From Treponema sp. UBA3662 (GTDB lineage Bacteria > Spirochaetota > Spirochaetia > Treponematales > Treponemataceae), in NCBI GenBank assembly GCA_002373205.1, contig DFJV01000146.1, forward strand, positions 1-5,537: 5,537 bases of DNA, in the 5' to 3' direction. Made by a program: the position numbers and the translations under genes. The notes under the pieces were generated by a model that did not search any database, was not told the DNA's origin, and worked only from the letters and a program-made list of their open reading frames with translations. Position 1 is the stretch's first letter. Each line of letters starts with the position of its first letter. Of the stretch, positions 4,026 through 5,537 are shown in pieces.

Positions 4026-5378
4026 CTAGTTAGCAGAAGATTCCTTTGCCCAAGAGTCCACAACCTGGGCAGCAACTTCATCCCAAGTCTTTGTTCCCTG
4101 TGCGTACTTGAGCAGGGCACCGCCAAAGTCATCCTTGAATTTCTGAGACGGAAAGAGGGTAAAGTTCCAGGCAACGGAAGTGATTCCGTCTTTTGCCATC
4201 CAATTGCTAATTTCAACTGCAAGCGGATCCGTTGGACGCTCTGAATCAGAGAAGGTGTCAAATGGAGCAATAAAGCCCAGCTTGTTCGTAACATAGTCCT
4301 TTCCTGTTGCGCTTGAATAGAGCCAGTAGATAAAATCTGCTGTTGCCTTCTGGTCTTTTTCGCTTGCCTGGCTGTTGATGCAGTAGAAGTTTTCTGTACC
4401 AATGCACAAGCCCTGTGACTCTTCTCCAGAAGCACCAGTGTAGATTGGAAGGTATTTTACGTTCTCTGCAAGAACCTTGTTTCCGCTAACACCTGCAATC
4501 TGACCCCAAGCCCAGTTTCCGTTCTGAACCATAACGCACTTTTCGAGGGCAAATTCTGCCATTGAATCTGTTACAGTCTTTGTACCAACACTCTTTCTGT
4601 CTACAGTGCTGTTGTTAAGGTAAAGGTCAAGGATGTTCTGGAAATTCTTTCCGTAGCTAAAAGAAATTTTCTTTGTTGCATCGCTTGCAAGGTCAACGTT
4701 TCCGTTCTTGAATTCATAATATACAGGAAGGTTTGCAAGGTGAGTCTGCCATCTCCAGTCCTCTCCTGCCTTTAGTGAAGTGCTTGCAAAAACACCATCA
4801 ATGCCAAGTTCCTTTGCATTTTTCTGCATGTCTTCCACAACTTCCTTAAGCTTTGCAAAGTTGTTGATTTCATCCATGCTTGAATAGCTTACAGCCTTTG
4901 AAGCAAGGGCAAAGTATTTGTCTGTAAGGGCCTTGTTGTAGATGATTCCGTAGCCTTCTACTACATAAGGAATTCCGTAAACGCCGCTTCCGGATGTAAT
5001 TGCAAGTGACTTGTCTGCAAGGTGCTTGTAGAGTTCAGTTCCAGAAAGATCCTGGCAGTAGTCCTTCCAGTTTGCATAGCCGCGGGGACCGTTAATCTGG
5101 AAAAGCGTTGGCGCTTCTTTTGTAGCCATCTTGGAGACAAGGGTCTGCTCGTAGGAATTGTTTGCGGCTGTTTCCACAACAACCTTCACGCCCGTTTCCT
5201 TTTCATAAGCAGCTGCAAGTTCCTGATAAATATCTGCAACTTCCGGCTTAAAATTCAAAAAGCGCACGGTTCCCTTTGCATCTGCTTTCTTTCCGCCGCA
5301 AGACACAAGCGAAAATCCCATTCCCATTACCGCAGCAAGGCAAATTGCACGGCCAAAGATTTTGTTCATTCTTTTCAT
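4026..5378 (-). CDS. Sugar-binding lipoprotein of a CUT1 ABC transporter
   Basis: A 450-residue extracytoplasmic solute-binding protein (family 1 type). Residues 1-26 are a lipoprotein signal peptide: basic KRMNKIFGR, hydrophobic core, and lipobox LVSC with the acylated cysteine at 27. The mature part has the usual lobes: a first-strand region at 37-44, the helix IYQELAAAYEKETGVKV at 50-66, GIPYVVEGYGIIYNKA at 135-150 (a hallmark of this family), and MVQNGNWAWGQI at 283-294, where aromatic residues typically stack on sugar rings. It captures a carbohydrate and delivers it to the two permeases encoded downstream. The start at 5378 is supported by GAGGAA (5390-5385), seven bases away; an internal ATG at 5369 is too far from it. 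It is first in the operon, under the promoter at 5431-5460 and operator at 5407-5422. The ligand is unknown. Confidence 0.95.
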   Translation of the reverse strand: MKRMNKIFGRAICLAAVMGMGFSLVSCGGKKADAKGTVRFLNFKPEVADIYQELAAAYEKETGVKVVVETAANNSYEQTLVSKMATKEAPTLFQINGPRGYANWKDYCQDLSGTELYKHLADKSLAITSGSGVYGIPYVVEGYGIIYNKALTDKYFALASKAVSYSSMDEINNFAKLKEVVEDMQKNAKELGIDGVFASTSLKAGEDWRWQTHLANLPVYYEFKNGNVDLASDATKKISFSYGKNFQNILDLYLNNSTVDRKSVGTKTVTDSMAEFALEKCVMVQNGNWAWGQIAGVSGNKVLAENVKYLPIYTGASGEESQGLCIGTENFYCINSQASEKDQKATADFIYWLYSSATGKDYVTNKLGFIAPFDTFSDSERPTDPLAVEISNWMAKDGITSVAWNFTLFPSQKFKDDFGGALLKYAQGTKTWDEVAAQVVDSWAKESSAN

Positions 5379-5406
5379 AAAAAGTTCCTCTTGTTTTTAG
5401 GCTGTT

Positions 5407-5422
5407 TTGGAAACGTTTCCAA
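5407..5422. promoter_or_regulatory. Perfect palindromic LacI-family operator
   Basis: TTGGAAACGTTTCCAA is a perfect 16-bp palindrome centred on CG, the classic form of LacI/GalR-family operators. It lies 9 bp downstream of the -10 box and covers about +2 to +17 of the predicted transcript, so a bound repressor would block initiation or early elongation. The LacI-family protein encoded at 652-1668 is the natural candidate ligand, although a global CcpA-like regulator elsewhere could also use it. Confidence 0.85.
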
Positions 5423-5430
5423 TTAATTAA

Positions 5431-5460
5431 ATCTTAGACCTTACCCAAAAGGAATGTCAA
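5431..5460 (-). promoter_or_regulatory. Sigma-70 promoter of the sugar-transport operon
   Basis: On the minus strand a perfect TTGACA (5460-5455) and TAAGAT (5436-5431, two mismatches from TATAAT) are 18 bases apart. The start is expected near 5424, leaving a leader of about 45 nt that contains the operator. The upstream DNA (5461-5480) is A-rich on this strand, consistent with an UP element. Nothing else recognisable lies between 5461 and the right edge. Confidence 0.75.
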
Positions 5461-5537
5461 ACTATTTTTTTACTTTTTACAAACATTCTGATTTTTATAC
5501 TGCATTTAAATACTTTTATTGTATTTTATGCTAAAAG

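Noticed and set aside
5473..5501. Divergent plus-strand promoter with -10 TATACT (5496-5501)
   Set aside because: No acceptable -35 box at 16-18 bp; the region is simply AT-rich.

Overview
The window looks like a piece of a bacterial chromosome carrying a carbohydrate-uptake operon, all read on the minus strand (right to left). The protein style (lipoprotein sugar-binding protein, two short CUT1-type permeases, LacI-family regulator), the moderate GC with very AT-rich promoters, and the intergenic stem-loop repeats suggest an anaerobic, gut- or rumen-type spirochaete such as Treponema. That assignment is an impression from sequence character, not a database match.

Right end to left: positions 5423-5537 hold an AT-rich promoter region with a good sigma-70 promoter (5431-5460). 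A perfect 16-bp palindromic LacI-type operator (5407-5422) covers the expected transcription start. Then come a sugar-binding lipoprotein gene (5378-4026), a 356-bp gap packed with inverted repeats and ending in a strong intrinsic terminator (3680-3739), permease 1 (3669-2821) and permease 2 (2824-1979, overlapping permease 1 by 4 bp). After a gap holding a separate promoter (1915-1942) and an 11-unit tandem repeat array with core TTTGCTAACA (1709-1904), the LacI-family regulator is read from 1668 to 652. The last 650 bp contain no convincing complete gene. They hold GC-rich stem-loop repeats, a run of phased T-tracts, and a strong promoter (155-183) firing out of the window to the left.

How it works together: the lipoprotein captures a sugar or oligosaccharide outside the cytoplasmic membrane and delivers it to the channel formed by the two permeases. 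No ATPase is encoded here, so the system probably borrows a shared MsmK/UgpC-type ATPase. The LacI-family protein is the obvious local repressor, with the palindrome at the start of the binding-protein transcript as its likely operator. The terminator between binding protein and permeases would make much more binding protein than permease. The substrate cannot be read from this window because no glycoside hydrolase or sugar-metabolism gene is present.

The parts most worth a second look are non-coding: the tandem array in the regulator's apparent 5' leader; the three-arm, mutually exclusive hairpin arrangement at 3821-3946; and the terminator whose U-tract directly abuts the permease ribosome-binding site.
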